DNA of 64,000 nucleotides from Kalaharituber pfeilii (lineage: Eukaryota; Ascomycota; Pezizomycetes; Pezizales; Pezizaceae). The DNA lies in contig WHUZ01000002.1 of NCBI GenBank assembly GCA_015179045.1, forward strand, positions 2,762,715 through 2,826,714. Direction: 5' to 3'. This document shows, one piece after another, positions 47,041-59,507 of the stretch. The translations under genes were made by a program, and so were the position numbers. A model generated the notes under the pieces. It was not told the DNA's origin. It saw only the letters and a program-made list of their open reading frames with translations, and did no database searches. How positions within the stretch are numbered: position 1 is the stretch's first letter; the number at the start of each line of letters is the position of its first letter.

Positions 47041-47962
47041 CGTTGATGAGAGTGGTGGGGGAATGCGATGGGTAGCTAATTGCCTTTGTGGTTATAGCTT
47101 TATGGAGCAAGCATTATTACCTAGTTGCTGACTAAGGTACTGAGCTCTGGTTGGCACAGCGACCCTTATAGTCTCATGCCAACCTTTGTATGTATCAGGA
47201 AATACTATTGCGGATCAATTTATCTTTATTAGAATAATTTTGGTTTGGCTTTAACAAAAACTACTTGGGCGCTATATCACGTAAATAAATGGGCACGAGA
47301 ACAGTAACTAAGGTGCGTTTTAAGGCCCTTCTTGTGCTATTTTGCATAAATCTTGCAAAACCTCAAAACATGGAAACGAGACTACAGAAAACTCACGATT
47401 TACTAGACCGATTCAATACCTATTCATGTACCTATTCTAGCCCCATGTATCTCCATTTGTGCGAAGTCTTTATAATCTGCAGACCTATCGCTAGTTCCTG
47501 TAATTAGTTCATCAAGCCAACGTCGTATCCCACTTCAATGCCTACTACTCGAGCGTGATGCGCTCCTACCAAATTTTGTAATAGTTGCCTGCGAGTACCT
47601 GAACGTTGGTTTTTACATACTGGAGCTATTACTCTAAAATTGATTGATACGTAGACTCACAGCCGCGGCTGGTGGGCTTCCTGCAGAGGTTTCAATCTAT
47701 AGTAGTATTGGAGGTTTGTGGAATGGTTCACTCAATACATGTAGCGATATCGCTGTATAAAAATTTCTTCCTTAGCTATTAATGACGGGCCTTGCACGGT
47801 CGTCAGGGAGGTGTGTGAGCCATTGATTTCCTGCCTCAGTAATGGAGCGAGTAAATTACGCTCAGTCTGGAACCGGATGATGTCCTGTCTACTGTTCAAC
47901 CACCGCTAATTGGTAGCTGTGTTTGAGCTATGGTTAGCAATCCTGACACTCCGTAGCGTCTC
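47041..47962. other. Intergenic region between TFIIIC5 and dihydrofolate synthetase
   Basis: No gene recognised. It contains the TFIIIC5 promoter side (its start is at 47040) and the 3' end of the next gene. Confidence 0.5.
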
Positions 47963-49333
47963 TTAAATGCCGAAGAATGCTCCCCACAAGGTATCTACGT
48001 ATCTCAATGCAACAGCATTAGCAATGCAACCTTTTAGCACATAAACAATGGGAGCATAAGGTAGGGTATAAGGGAATATGCGTCCGTACAAACTCCCAGC
48101 GGCAACAACCAGCTTCTTCTCAGGTAAGGCATCCCGTGCGGCCGCCTCTAGTCCAGCGAGGACGTCTTCTGATTCATGTAAGAGCCCCTCGTCTCCCAAA
48201 ACAGCTTTCGCTGCCCAGGCAATGTTCTGTGTCTCTGCTGCCTCCACCCAAGGCATGCCGTCGACCGCGCCAAAGCGTACAGCACAGACTTTGTCACCTG
48301 CACGTAGGATTATCCTAAGTATCTCCTCTATGTTCTTCCCTCTGCTTGCTGCAATGACCCAATTGACCCCGTCTTTGTGTCTGAGCCCATCAACATAGGC
48401 AGCCAGTTCATGCGCAGCTTGGGGGTTATGCGCTCCATCGAGCAGGGCATTTGTGCCATTTAGTTCTGGCACAATGGGCGAAAGGTCCCTCCAATCGAGC
48501 CTGCCCAGCCATCTCGTTGCCTCAATGCCGCGAACTGCAGTCTCCGGTGTGATACTAGGAAGAGAACGTGACGCAATCGCCAATGCCTCCAGTGCAACCT
48601 GTGCATTCTGATTCTGATATGCTCCATTCAACGGAAGCCTCACATCCAGGGCACCTAACTCCACAGTCACAATGTGCGCTCGCCCATCCTTCCTGTCATG
48701 GGATTTTTCACCAAAAACCGCCCTTCGCATCTCCCCAGCTCCAACCTCCCTTGCAACCTCCTCTACAACCTTCAATGCTTCTGCATCATTCGTTCCATCG
48801 GCAACAATCGGGACCCCCGGCTTGAATATCCCCGCCTTCTGCCTCGCAATCTCTCCCAATGTGCTCCCCAGCGTAGCCTCATGGTCCATCCCAATCTTCG
48901 TCACTACTGTAACCAGCGCCTCACCATGTTCAAATACATTTGTCGCATCTAACCTTCCACCCATCCCAACCTCGATTACTGCCACATCCACCTTTGACCG
49001 AGAGAACAACTCAAATGCAGTTGCAGTAAGTACCTCAAATTCCGTTGCACCTATTCCATGCTTCCGGTTTAGCTCCAGGATGCATTTTTCGGCCTCCAAA
49101 AATGTAGCACGGGATACAGAACGATCATCAAGCGTGATGCAGTCCCATCGGTCGATAAGATGCGGGGACGTGAAACGCCCACACCGTAAGTTCGAGTGGT
49201 GAAGGACCGAGGAAATGTATGCACACACTGACCCCTTACCATTGGTCCCAGCGACGTGGATGGCCCGCCACGGGAACGGGTACTGGAGGAGGCGGACCAG
49301 CTGCCTGATGCGCGATAGCCCGAGGTCAATCAT
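47963..49333 (-). CDS. FOL3: Dihydrofolate synthetase (Mur-ligase fold)
   Basis: Adds glutamate to dihydropteroate in folate synthesis. Single exon of 456 residues starting MIDLGLSRIRQLVRLL. Seen: the P-loop VAGTNGKGSVCAYI, GRFTSPHLIDRWDCI, ATEFEVLTATAFELFSRSKV, VIEVGMGGRLDATNV, TKIGMDHEATLGSTLGEIA, QKAGIFKPGVP, LDWRDLSP and DGAHNPQAAHELAAYVDGLR. The TSPHL plus DGAHNP pair marks the folylpolyglutamate/dihydrofolate synthetase branch, and the product matches Fol3 rather than the longer Met7-type enzyme. About 20 terminal residues after YVLKGCIANAVALRY look extra. Confidence 0.94.
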   Translation of the reverse strand: MIDLGLSRIRQLVRLLQYPFPWRAIHVAGTNGKGSVCAYISSVLHHSNLRCGRFTSPHLIDRWDCITLDDRSVSRATFLEAEKCILELNRKHGIGATEFEVLTATAFELFSRSKVDVAVIEVGMGGRLDATNVFEHGEALVTVVTKIGMDHEATLGSTLGEIARQKAGIFKPGVPIVADGTNDAEALKVVEEVAREVGAGEMRRAVFGEKSHDRKDGRAHIVTVELGALDVRLPLNGAYQNQNAQVALEALAIASRSLPSITPETAVRGIEATRWLGRLDWRDLSPIVPELNGTNALLDGAHNPQAAHELAAYVDGLRHKDGVNWVIAASRGKNIEEILRIILRAGDKVCAVRFGAVDGMPWVEAAETQNIAWAAKAVLGDEGLLHESEDVLAGLEAAARDALPEKKLVVAAGSLYGRIFPYTLPYAPIVYVLKGCIANAVALRYVDTLWGAFFGI

Positions 49334-49463
49334 TCGCGTGTTCTTTGTGAGTGGTGCGCGTATTCTATCGTGGTGGCGACGTCAACAGCAGACCTTTAAC
49401 ATCCTTACCGAACGTTGAATTGCTCTCTGCCAAAATTCTCGGCGCTACAAAGTAGCAGTCACA

Positions 49464-49467
<4 letters not shown>

Positions 49468-49500
<33 letters not shown>
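49468..49500 (+). repeat. (CAG)11 microsatellite
   Basis: Eleven uninterrupted CAG units upstream of the dihydrofolate synthetase gene, followed by the near-palindrome GGTACTGGTACAGTACCGGTAC-type sequence. Confidence 0.9.
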
Positions 49501-49501
<1 letters not shown>

Positions 49502-52500
49502 GGTACTGGTACAGTACCGGTACGCGCTCATAATCTGTTGAAGCAGTCGAGTCTGCTTAGCACATCTTAAGAGTGCAAGTATAGGTACTTAACGTACCTA
49601 TTGGTTGGCGAGTGCGCTTGCACCGGTCACGAGGCTATGCACGTGCCCTTTACACCAGCTGCAGAACATACTTGTCAGGGATCGCAGGATGCCAAGAATC
49701 TTAATATAGTTATTTGACGATTTTCTAATTACCATATAGGGTAGTCAACCACCCCCTGTAAATACCAAGCATGCACGCTGAGCCGTCGCAACCTGTATTA
49801 TGGCGATGACACTCACAGCATAAACCACAGGTTTGGCTGACACACGTTTTGCAAGTGCAAGGAGAAGTGAGTACTTATCTCAGCCAGACTAGCCATGATT
49901 AAACCGACCTTCCCACTGAAACACTGTCATACTTACCCTCAACTCACTCGCTACTACCACTTTCAACACTTATACTGTTAAATCTATCCTCCTTAATCGA
50001 CGCTTTTCACACCCGAACCCGGGGCAGCGCTTGACGAGCATAGCTATAGTTAGCTATAGGCAACCTATCGATCTTGTGACATCCATGCCATGAAAAGGAA
50101 GATAAGTAAGGAAAGATTCCGCAAGACAAGTACCAATTTCCGGGTGCAGATTTTCAGCTTAACGCTGTTCTATATATTAGTCTGGTACGTGCGTGCATGG
50201 TTGCCACAACACCCAGTATAAGCCACAGAATATATGAATTGCAGCTATAGGTAGCTATAATATAGCTGCTGGTACCACTAGTAGTATTGTGTCGACAGGT
50301 GAAACCACGACAGACATATATAGCAGCTATGCCGCCGGGCGCCCAGGGGAGGTACAGCCGCGCATATGCCTCCCGGATAAATTCCGGATCGTGAGGGCTA
50401 GAGACCGCTTCATGAGTGGTCCAGAAAACTACCATATCATCACGCTGGAGGGCCCGTATTGACGGTCCGTGCTAAAGAGACATCTCGTTCTGTGAATCAG
50501 CTTCTACGGTATCCAGTATACATACATCACAACAATGTCGTTTAGAATGAACTATGCTCTCTTATTAGCGTACCAGGCATTTTGAATTCTGACATATTAT
50601 TGTAGTTGCAAGTTATAGTAGAGAGGTATCCAACTCTAACTTACCAGTATCTCTCCAGATCAGCTGCACTTGTCCTCTTTTGCTGCTGATGCTATTGAAT
50701 TTTAAGTTCAATCCAGAAATATATAGGCGACAAGACTTTAACCTATTGCGGCATTGTACTACCGAGTACGAAACGGTGAAGACGTGGATGACTGTACCCG
50801 AAAAATACCTGATATTATCAGGAAGGGGAAGTTTTTGTCCTTGCTCAAAGCGAGCAATGGTTAAGAAAAATATTTTATCAGGCTGGTTGGCAACTGAAAT
50901 CCATCCATTCAATCACAGAAAAAAATACTCATGGAGATACAACATCTAGATATTCATAATATCTGTTCTCCAAACGTGTCCCATAGCACCTACAACCCTA
51001 GGACGCCCCGGGCCCTCCACAATCTTAGCATACACCGATTTGCTGAAAAGTTTCCCATTCTCACTCAGTCTGAGGTTAAAATATCTTTTCTTCAAATTTC
51101 AGCAGCTGCACAAGGAGCTATGGCAGATACCAATATTGGGAGAGGGAAGCCCAGGGCCGGAGGTGCGTCATTGAAGAACAGGAATAGCAGATGGCTAACA
51201 TTAGCTATGCTAAACCTAACCATCCCACCCCAGCGTTCATGCACCTCCCCCCACCTCTACTACCTCTCAATCGCACCCCGCCTCCACCATCTATCCCACG
51301 GCCCCTTCAGCGGCCCAGCCAACGGCTCTTCCAGAAGCCCCTTCTACAGCTCCTCGGACAATACTCCTTGGTAGGTCGACTACTCCCATGTGCTTATGTT
51401 GTTGAGGGTTTCCATAACGTTACATTCATCTGTTACTAGATCCAACAGAATCTCATTACCCCAGGACCGAACCACCCCTCCTCGAAGCTGTGCTGGTGCC
51501 AAGCACGCCTAGATATTATTTTATTTTATTTTATTTTTTTTTAGATATATAAGCAAACCAAGTAAAAAAAACCCAAACACAATCAAAACTTAATTTAATT
51601 AACCCCCCGTACCGTACAAAGTTGTGTACAGTTTTTGTTTGTTTCTGTGGCAGCTCGGCTCAACAGAAATCTCCAGCGTACGATCATCAACGATAGCTAA
51701 GAGCAAAACAAAAACAAAAACAAAACAAAAACAAAAACAAAAACAAAATAAATATATATATCCGCCTTGACGAAAAATTACGCAGCCAACGACAATAACA
51801 AAGCAGGCCTGATTCGTGCGATCGACGGGTATATATGATATTTACTGAGTATACCATCACCTTTGAATTAGCCCCAACAAACTGCAACGGCTTCTACAAA
51901 CGGTAGAATAAAATTAAATAAAATAAAAAAAATAAAAAAAAAAGTTACAATATTTCAAGTTTTTGCCTATATATATGATACGTATAATATGCACCATGTA
52001 CAGTATAGCTGGCCAGGGCCTTCCCATTAATGAGGGTAAAAATGGCCTTTAGCTTTAGCTATGAAATTTTATGTAAGTTGAAGATATTTTATTACTACTG
52101 AGACGCCCGGAGTGGTAATAGTGGGGGTTTCAGGGTAAAGTGGAAAAAGTACCAGGTGCAACGATTGGGTAGAAAAGTATTAACATTCTTATCATACACA
52201 CGCACGCAATTGGACAAAAGTTTTCCTAGCTCTGACCAAGCAGCAACAGGACTTGACTCTGAACCTTTTTTTTTTTTTTTTTTTTTTTTTTTCTCTGGCA
52301 CAATCCTACCTAGTTAGTGCAAATTAAAATAATCTTTGCTTCCATGGTAATTGTAATACTACTGGATACATACACAAATCTACCCTACACCATGTCCCTT
52401 GTTATTCCGAAATTGTTAAAGATCTTAAATAAGTAGATTTCTTACAAAATAAAAGGGGAAAAAAACTCCTATAACTGCCATCAAGTAGATAAATAGCAAC

Positions 52501-52542
52501 TCCAACACCTCCTTCCCCCCCTCCCCCCCTCTTCTCCCCCCC
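49501..52542. other. Gene-poor region with simple repeats
   Basis: No gene recognised. It holds (CAAAAA)n at about 51704-51748, other A/T runs, a 26 bp poly(T) at about 52267-52292 and a Pro-rich open stretch at 51191-51374 on the plus strand that lacks homology features. Confidence 0.5.
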
Positions 52543-55500
52543 TTAGATAATCCCAAAACCCCTCGAATTCTCCAATGCTCTTTTCATCTTCTCAGCCACC
52601 TTTCCCTTTCCAGTAGCATACTCCGGCAATAGCAATCTCCCAAAACACGTCATACTCGTCGGCAACAATTCACTATCCTCTCCATTTCGCTGGATAACAA
52701 ATGTAATGCTTCCAAGCCCATTTACGGGCACTCTATCGCTAGCCGTCACAAACTCCAATAGCGCCCTTCGTTCCTCCTGTGAGTACGCGCGGACTACGGA
52801 CCAGAATTCCCGGATTGTGGGATGGGATTGGTCGTAGCCATCGTCATACTTCGTAATGGATTCAAGCTGAGTGATGTCGATTGTGGGGATGCCTTCAACG
52901 AGGGATTTCAATCGCGAAGGTGTGAATAGGCTGAAGGAGCGCGGGGGGATAATGGTAAGGAAGCCTGTGCGGAGAGCATTAAACTGGGGTGAAACTGAGA
53001 GGGTGGTGAGCCAGGCGATATAGTCTTTAACATATTGATCCCTGTTAGCGTTGGTCACGAAGGGTGGCTCCCCATCGCATTCTCCGTCGAGGTCCAGCTC
53101 CAATTTCTCACTGCCCATGTCGAAGTCATGTATATTGTCAGATGCCTTTCCCTTTCCTTTCCGTGGAGCCAGCGCCGGCTTTTTCTTCCTTTTCCCAACA
53201 TCGTACACACAGTCCCACCCCATTTTCCTAGCCTTCAACATATCAATACTTCTTATCTTTCCATCTAACCTCTCATACGAAAACTCGTACGTTCTCACAA
53301 ACACATCCTCTACATCACCATCCTCCAAGCCAACAACTCCTTCAACCCCCTCACCAACTCCGGCCACCCGTCCTCCAAATCTCCTAGCCCTTCCGCCTCC
53401 GCACCTAGAAACTTTTTATAGAACACCAGCGGAAAATTTACCGGTAATGTAACGCCATTAAAGACCGCTATCCCCATTAGCACACCAAGTAGCTCATACT
53501 TGTGCAACGGCTCCAAGGGCTCGACACTAAACCAATTGACATGGTTCACATTATCTGTATCCGCAAACATTCCGTATGATGACTCCATCACCTCCTTCAT
53601 CAGCACATTGAAAAACTCATACTGTGGGCCACCTTGATCCACGCCTTCCTCAAACGAGTTCAGAAACTTGATTTTAAGGGGCTTTAAAAGCTCACGGAGC
53701 TCTCGCTTATACACTGCGTTGAACGCATCTTCCAGGATATGTTCCCGACGAATTCCTAGTAGAAGGTATGTGGTACTGGCAATTTTGAGTTTCTCTTCTA
53801 CAAACCGATCCCGGATCATTTTAGTAGACGGGAAGTACTGGTTCAAAGAGACCTGTCGAAGGAGAGATGAAGTGCTAAGCGCGCTCTCATATGCTTTGGT
53901 CATGATCGACAGGTTAATTGAGCGGAAGTACGTAACAAGCGCTGATGGTGGGAATAGAAAGGGATGGTCTATAAGATGAAGTGGGCTATTCCTATCTTTC
54001 GGATCCTTGTGTTCAGATTGGAACCATGCTATAGGGACCTCCTTAGGGTCCAGCCGGTCTGGGATGAGGGGGGTTGAAAATATTTCTTCATTGAGGTACA
54101 GATCCTTGCGGGCAGAATCTGCATACTCTGTTAGCAGAATATCATAATATGCAATATTGAAATATGCTCACAAATAATTGACATGAGTATCAATCCTCCA
54201 GAAGCCATCGTTCCCCTTTTCACCTCCTCGTTCCCATCCCACCCCTTCAAAAAAACCGTCCTCGCCCACTCAAGCATTGCTCCAGCCAAACTCCATCTAT
54301 GAGATAAGGTGAGCTTTTTGTCCACAAGCTTGAGTTCATCTTTATTCTTCGCTTTGAGTTGCTCCATCCTCATCAACGCTGCCTTCCGAAAATAGCCCTT
54401 CAAATGCTTGATGACAGGATTCTCCTCTCCCTCTGGGAGCCGCAAATTAGTTTGGTCGATACGGTACTCTAATGCCTTGACAACCCGAGTCATGAGCCGC
54501 TCCGCGAGCTCATTCTCAAAGATATTCCCAATGTCCAAAGTAGTAGTACTTAGTCCATGGCCTCTAAGCGCACGTATTGCTAACCAGTCTCCCTCACCGT
54601 CAAATGGTTGTAGGCTGTTATCTCGGGGTAGCAATGCTACCAGTGCATGCATCGCAATAACCAACATGCGCGTAGCTGTATAATCATCCAACATATGTTG
54701 GCGGGACGGTGGCAGACCATCAGGGCCAGTAATTGGCGTATGTGTGATTCCATATATCTTGCCCATATCATTCTTCGCTGCCTTGTACTTGTAGAGGCTT
54801 TCAAGCCCCTTCCATAAGCTCTTCAATACTGTAGTCTCCCATTTCCATGTCATGACCCTGAAAATTTTTGCTGTAGTCATCATGTCAAGGTCTAGATTGT
54901 CCTTCGATTCATGCTCCTCTTCTTCTGGCCTAAAGCTTTTTTCTAATGCTTCTGGGCAGCTGAGACAGTAGAATATACTTTGTCTGGAAAATAACTCTGC
55001 CTCTGCTTGCTTCTCAGTGGGTATATCCGGATGCGCGCATATTCTAAACAAGGAGCGAACCAAGGGGACGCTGAGATGAGACAAGGATTGTGGTGGAGGA
55101 ATTGTATTTAATCTTTCAAAGGACAAGCCATTCCTTTCTTCCTTTGGTGATCCTGATGGGGACGGGTCGGTAGGTGTCAACGATCCTAAATAGTCAAATT
55201 GCTTTGCCGCATTACCAGCAGGCGCCCGTGAAGGAGTCTGTTGCGGAGGAGGTAGCCCATAGAAATGCTCTGTGAACTGTGATTGATGATGATGACTCTG
55301 CGGCTGCTGATATGCTGGCCTCTCCCTACGATGCTGGCGTTGGTTTAGGTGCAATGGAGGAGGGGCAATTGGAGTTTGCGGTGGATCTTGCGAGGAAGCT
55401 CTTTTCAAATTAGAGTGTGGTGTTGGTGTTACAACTTCATGTAAAGTTTCACGGCGTTTGTGGGCTGCTGGTGGCGGAGGAGTGGGTGATCTCAGTGGGG

Positions 55501-56713
55501 TTGTGGGAGGAGGAGACATCAATGTCTTGGGTTCTGGGCTTTTGGGTGTATTGTTGGGTGGTTCATCCGCCCATGGTTCAGGTTCAACAGGAGAATCTTG
55601 AATGCTTCGGTCTCTACCACTGATTTCGATATCAGAGAACTCTTTCGTTGGTGTCTTTTGACCAGCCTGCTCAAGATTGAAAAAACCATCTTTTTCTTTT
55701 CGACTTTCTTCCTTCCAAGGTTCAAGCGGAGTCAGCAGAAAACTTGGTAGTGGCGGAGGAACAGCTAGCCATTCTAACATTTTCATTGGCTTTGTATCAA
55801 AGAGCATTTGCGTAAAACTTTTCGTATCCTTTGCGCCCTTGTCATACGACCTCCTTTCAGGCTTTTTCTCTTGCCCTAATGTCTCCTTCTCCTTTCCCTT
55901 TGCTATATCTGCTTTCCTTTTGGATACTTCTGCTTTTTGAGTAGGCTTCTCTGAAATATCAGATTGCTCTTCTCCAGCTTTGGCACCATCATTTTCATCT
56001 TCCTCCGCGGTCTCCTGTTGTTTTTTCGCCTGTTTTGAAAAAACGCAATCCACATATTTACCCTGCCCTCGTGGCGGAGCTTTGACTCTCGCTTTCAATC
56101 CTACTAGGTTTCTGCCCTTGGCACCAAGTCCTACCGGTACTGGCTTACCATCACATAATGCTTCAAGTGGATTCTCTCTGCTGGCGAGATGGCAAGCCAT
56201 GATTCTTGCCGAAAGTACAGTCAATTGCCTCCCTTGGCCAACTCCTGCCGTACTGCCGTCCCCAGCCAATCGCTTGCGTGCGGTCCAGCAAGTGGGTACG
56301 GTACATTCACCCTCCCTGACGCATCCGTAAAGCAGTTGGTGCATATACCTCCTCACCAATAACTGGAACATTCGCTTTCTATTCACGTCATAGAGGGCTT
56401 CAATATGGTCCGGATCTCGAAGTTGTATGGTTGCAGCTGCCAAGTCGGGGGTAGCAGTTGAGGGAAGATATGAATATATGTATTTTGGGCAGGTAGTTGC
56501 TGTTGTTTCCATCCCATCAGAGTCGTTTCCAAGTGGATCGAAGTCTGTAGATACAATACTGGGAGTGGGAGGTGAATCTGAGGTAAAGAGGCTCTCGCCT
56601 GTTGGTTCATGGTATGAATTGCGAGGACCTGGTCTGCCGTTAGGACGATGACTACGGACGAAGGGAACTATGGAGGGAGAAGTTGGTTCGGAAGGTCGTC
56701 GGATGGATGCCAT
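52543..56713 (-). CDS. hul4: AZUL-HECT E3 ubiquitin ligase, Hul4-like (apparent frameshift)
   Basis: Transfers ubiquitin through a catalytic cysteine. Exons 56713-54172 and 54118-52543 around a 53 bp intron with a TGCTAAC branch site. N-terminal part: RKRMFQLLVRRYMHQLLYGC, then Cys pairs in REGECTVPTCW and MACHL, matching the AZUL zinc domain of the UBE3A group. A long disordered Pro/Ser/Glu region (about 230-560) and a helical middle follow. The HECT domain begins about SFEEGVDQGGPQYEFFNVLM, with MGIAVFNGVTLPVNFP, and ends LPTSMTCFGRLLLPEYATGK (active-site Cys) and ALENSRGFGII. Near 53322-53328 one G appears missing: the frame ELLAW must shift to reach EDGDVEDVFVRTYEF. Either an assembly indel or a true lesion. 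Total about 1,370 residues. Confidence 0.93.
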
Positions 56714-58833
56714 CGTGCGGGGGGGGGTTAAGTAAAATTATGATTTGAAATTATTTGGTAGTATAGTGTATTGTACAGTCCTGACTGGTATCGTATACTC
56801 TAATGCTGCTTATATGTACAAGGTTATTAAGGAGAGCTCAGATAAGGTGAATGTTAAGTGTATGTGTCCGTGTCGGTGAACTCGAATCCGGGGATGAGAG
56901 GCCTAATTCTGAAGCTTAAAACTTCGATGCCTGAGGTATATCTGTTATGTGGCGTGTCTGTACTCGAACAGCATGTAGAGTACTCGTGACGCTCGTGCGA
57001 TGCTGCCTGCTCCTGCGCCGTGTTATCGATAGCAGGCGTCGATATACTCTCGTTCCTTGTTCGATAAAGTCGCTCGGCTCCAGCACGATAGTGGGGGGGG
57101 ATGCTAGTCTCGCGGGGATGCGCAGTTGCGGTCGCAGCCTGGACCGCGGATGCCCCAGCGCTGCACCGCCGCCGCCAAGCCCTCGCCCGCCACCCGTCAG
57201 GTGATTTGCACGTGAGCGTGATGCGAGTGGACTGTCGAGTCGAACATTGGCACTCAACCCGTCAAGTTCCAAGCAGAGAGGATGACGAAGAGCTATTAGT
57301 GACCGTACTGATACGTCATAGCTCTTCCGTTTGCTTTCACCAAGTCTTAGTTGCTACTGAGAATGGTGATCCAGGGTGATTAGCAAAAGTGAGTGAGGTC
57401 GTCACAGGCAGGTGATAAACTGTGGAAGCGTCGATCTTCTGTGCCAGGAGCGCTTGCAACACACAACTTTAGCACCACAGGTCTCGGAACCTCCGTGATT
57501 ACAAGGAACCAGAATTGGTAGCCCCATGTCAAAGAATTGATTACTCTTAGAAACCAAGAAACGTGCAGACTATAAGTGGGCAATTTTGTACCAGGGTTTG
57601 AAAGTAAGGCCCCGCTCGCAAGTGCTAGGCAAGTCACGGCTCACGAACTGGGCAGGTGAGTTATCTGCAGGTACCAGAGATCTAAAGCAGCACCTCCGTT
57701 TCAAAACAATGGCAATTGGGGCAGCTCAAGTTCGAGAGTTTCTTGCCTTTATTAATATTTTACCCGGCGTAACACATCTATCATGTGTAGCTATTGCCAA
57801 GAGTCCAATATTTAGATGTAAAATGGCCACTTGAGTATGTGCCCAGCACCTCCTGCGCCAGTCGGAGGTTTGGAGTGGGGTCGCAGCGACCTCTTAACTT
57901 GAGCCAGGACAGCGTCCTTTTCTCATCCCATTATCCACCTAAAACATAGAATCTGTCTGAAATCTTGAAATCGATGAATAATCATAAATACTAGTGAAAC
58001 TTTTTGTATTTGTTAGTTGTTGGCCAGATAGTGATGGAGTTGCTCAAGTTTTTTTGGCACATTAATGTGCTTCATGATCACATCCTGCTTCCAAAATGTA
58101 AACCACTATGACCATGTCGTACTAGTCTCGAGCTCCCTGTAAAGCTTGAGCACCTGCAGCCGTTTCATTTGACGGATTGCGTCCCGCAAAAATTCTATGA
58201 ACGTGCGCGTGGGCACAGATCAATAAGAAGATCCGAGAGCAGCTGACATCTGAAGCCACACTTTAGAGAACTCGTGCACATGTTTCTCGACAATTGCAAA
58301 TTCACTCTAGAGTCCCGAGTAGTCTGGGTATGGGAACAGAACCTCATTTCAGTTTTCATTTTGGCTTTCATCATGCGATTATCTCTTATTCCTTCCCATC
58401 ACAACACTTCCTTGCTCAAACTGTCAATAATATTCGAGGGGGGGCACGATTGAGTCCTGGAGATGTGCTGTTTCAAATACTTTCTTGCGAAAACAGCAGC
58501 TGCGGCGGCTTAGTCTCGTAGCCAGGGCGGACGACTGGCAGGACGCTTAAATAGTTTGGTTGGACGCAGGTAACCGCGAGGGCGAAAGCGTATGATAAGT
58601 CGACGTTCTGGAACTGTGGTCCTCATCACATAGGAGCAGTGATGGTACGTGTGCTTCCAGCCTTTATTCTGCTGAGAGTGTTGTAATTAGTCTAGCAGAA
58701 TATATAAAGATAAAAGCCTATAGAAATATCAAGTAGATACTGCCAACCTGTAGCAACAAGGAGAGGAAATGATAAACTGTCCGCGGCCTACTCGTATCCA
58801 TCCCTGAACTCGAGGCCGCCAAGCCCCGACGAC
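56714..58833. other. Intergenic region, GC-rich part near 56950-57210
   Basis: Upstream of the HECT gene. The GC-rich patch gives overlapping open frames on both strands (Arg- and Pro-rich), but none shows a family motif. A micro-element copy lies at 58511. No gene called. Confidence 0.5.
58511..58536 (+). repeat. Micro-element copy TAGTCTCGTAGCCAGG
   Basis: Continues GCGGACGACT, close to the reverse complement of the 11092 element. Flanking duplication not clear. Confidence 0.4.
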
Positions 58834-58904
58834 ACCCGCGGTGGTAGTCTCGTACCCGCGGTGGTAGTCTCGTACCCGCGGTGGTGGTCTCGTACCCGCG
58901 GTGG
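58834..58904 (+). repeat. 20 bp tandem array: ACCCGCGGTGG alternating with TAGTCTCGT
   Basis: ACCCGCGGTGG occurs four times, separated by TAGTCTCGT, TAGTCTCGT and TGGTCTCGT. The spacer is the same core found as single micro-insertions elsewhere. Confidence 0.85.
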
Positions 58905-58982
58905 GTTGTTCCAAGTCCAAGACATGCATTACATGATGCCCGATGATGACGACGCACCAAACTTAAAATTCAACGAGACCAT

Positions 58983-59015
58983 ACCCGAGTCGTGGTTACG
59001 AGACTAACCCGAGTC
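58983..59015 (+). repeat. Micro-element copy between ACCCGAGTC repeats
   Basis: ACCCGAGTC at 58983-58991 and 59007-59015 flank GTGGTTACGAGACTA. If the duplication is read as longer, GTGGT became ATAAT in the second copy, three G-to-A changes. Confidence 0.5.
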
Positions 59016-59442
59016 ATAATTACTTTTTGTGACGCTCGACAGGAGCGGAGAGCGGACGCCACTCCGAAGATGGTGAGGTGGGCACAACGCTTGACCTTTG
59101 CTAGCCATGGTTTTCTTCGGTCGTTTAGCAAGCTTATATATCATCAGGACTCAATTAATAAGGATGACGGGTAAACCTAGGCTGGAGGCACGTTCTGTTC
59201 GTCACTTACTTCCCAGCTCATGCAATTTTTAAAATATTATTCTTCCATTCCGGGAAGTTGGAATATGGGCCATTGCAAGGTTGACGCTGAAGAGGCACAC
59301 GACCACCATCACCACACTGTGCCATCAACACCGGCATTAATATTCCTATCCGTACACCAAAGCTCGAAGGCATCTAAGGAAGAATCACACCTGCACCCAA
59401 TTCCGGGAAACGAAACCAAAGAAAACCAAAAAGATAAGCCAA

Positions 59443-59504
59443 CCCCCCCCCCCCCCCCCCCAAAAAAAAAAAAAAAAAAAAAAAAAAAGAAGAAGAAGAA
59501 GAAG
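59443..59504 (+). repeat. C19-A27-(GAA)5 low-complexity tract
   Basis: A homopolymer of C directly joins a homopolymer of A and then GAA repeats, ending four bases before the ATG of the next gene model. Confidence 0.9.
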
Positions 59505-59507
59505 GCG

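Noticed and set aside
50931..51439. Pro/Ser-rich ORFs
   Set aside because: Low complexity, overlapping frames and no splice or homology support.
56916..57379. Arg/Pro-rich ORFs in a GC-rich patch
   Set aside because: Open on both strands because of base composition, with no recognisable family.
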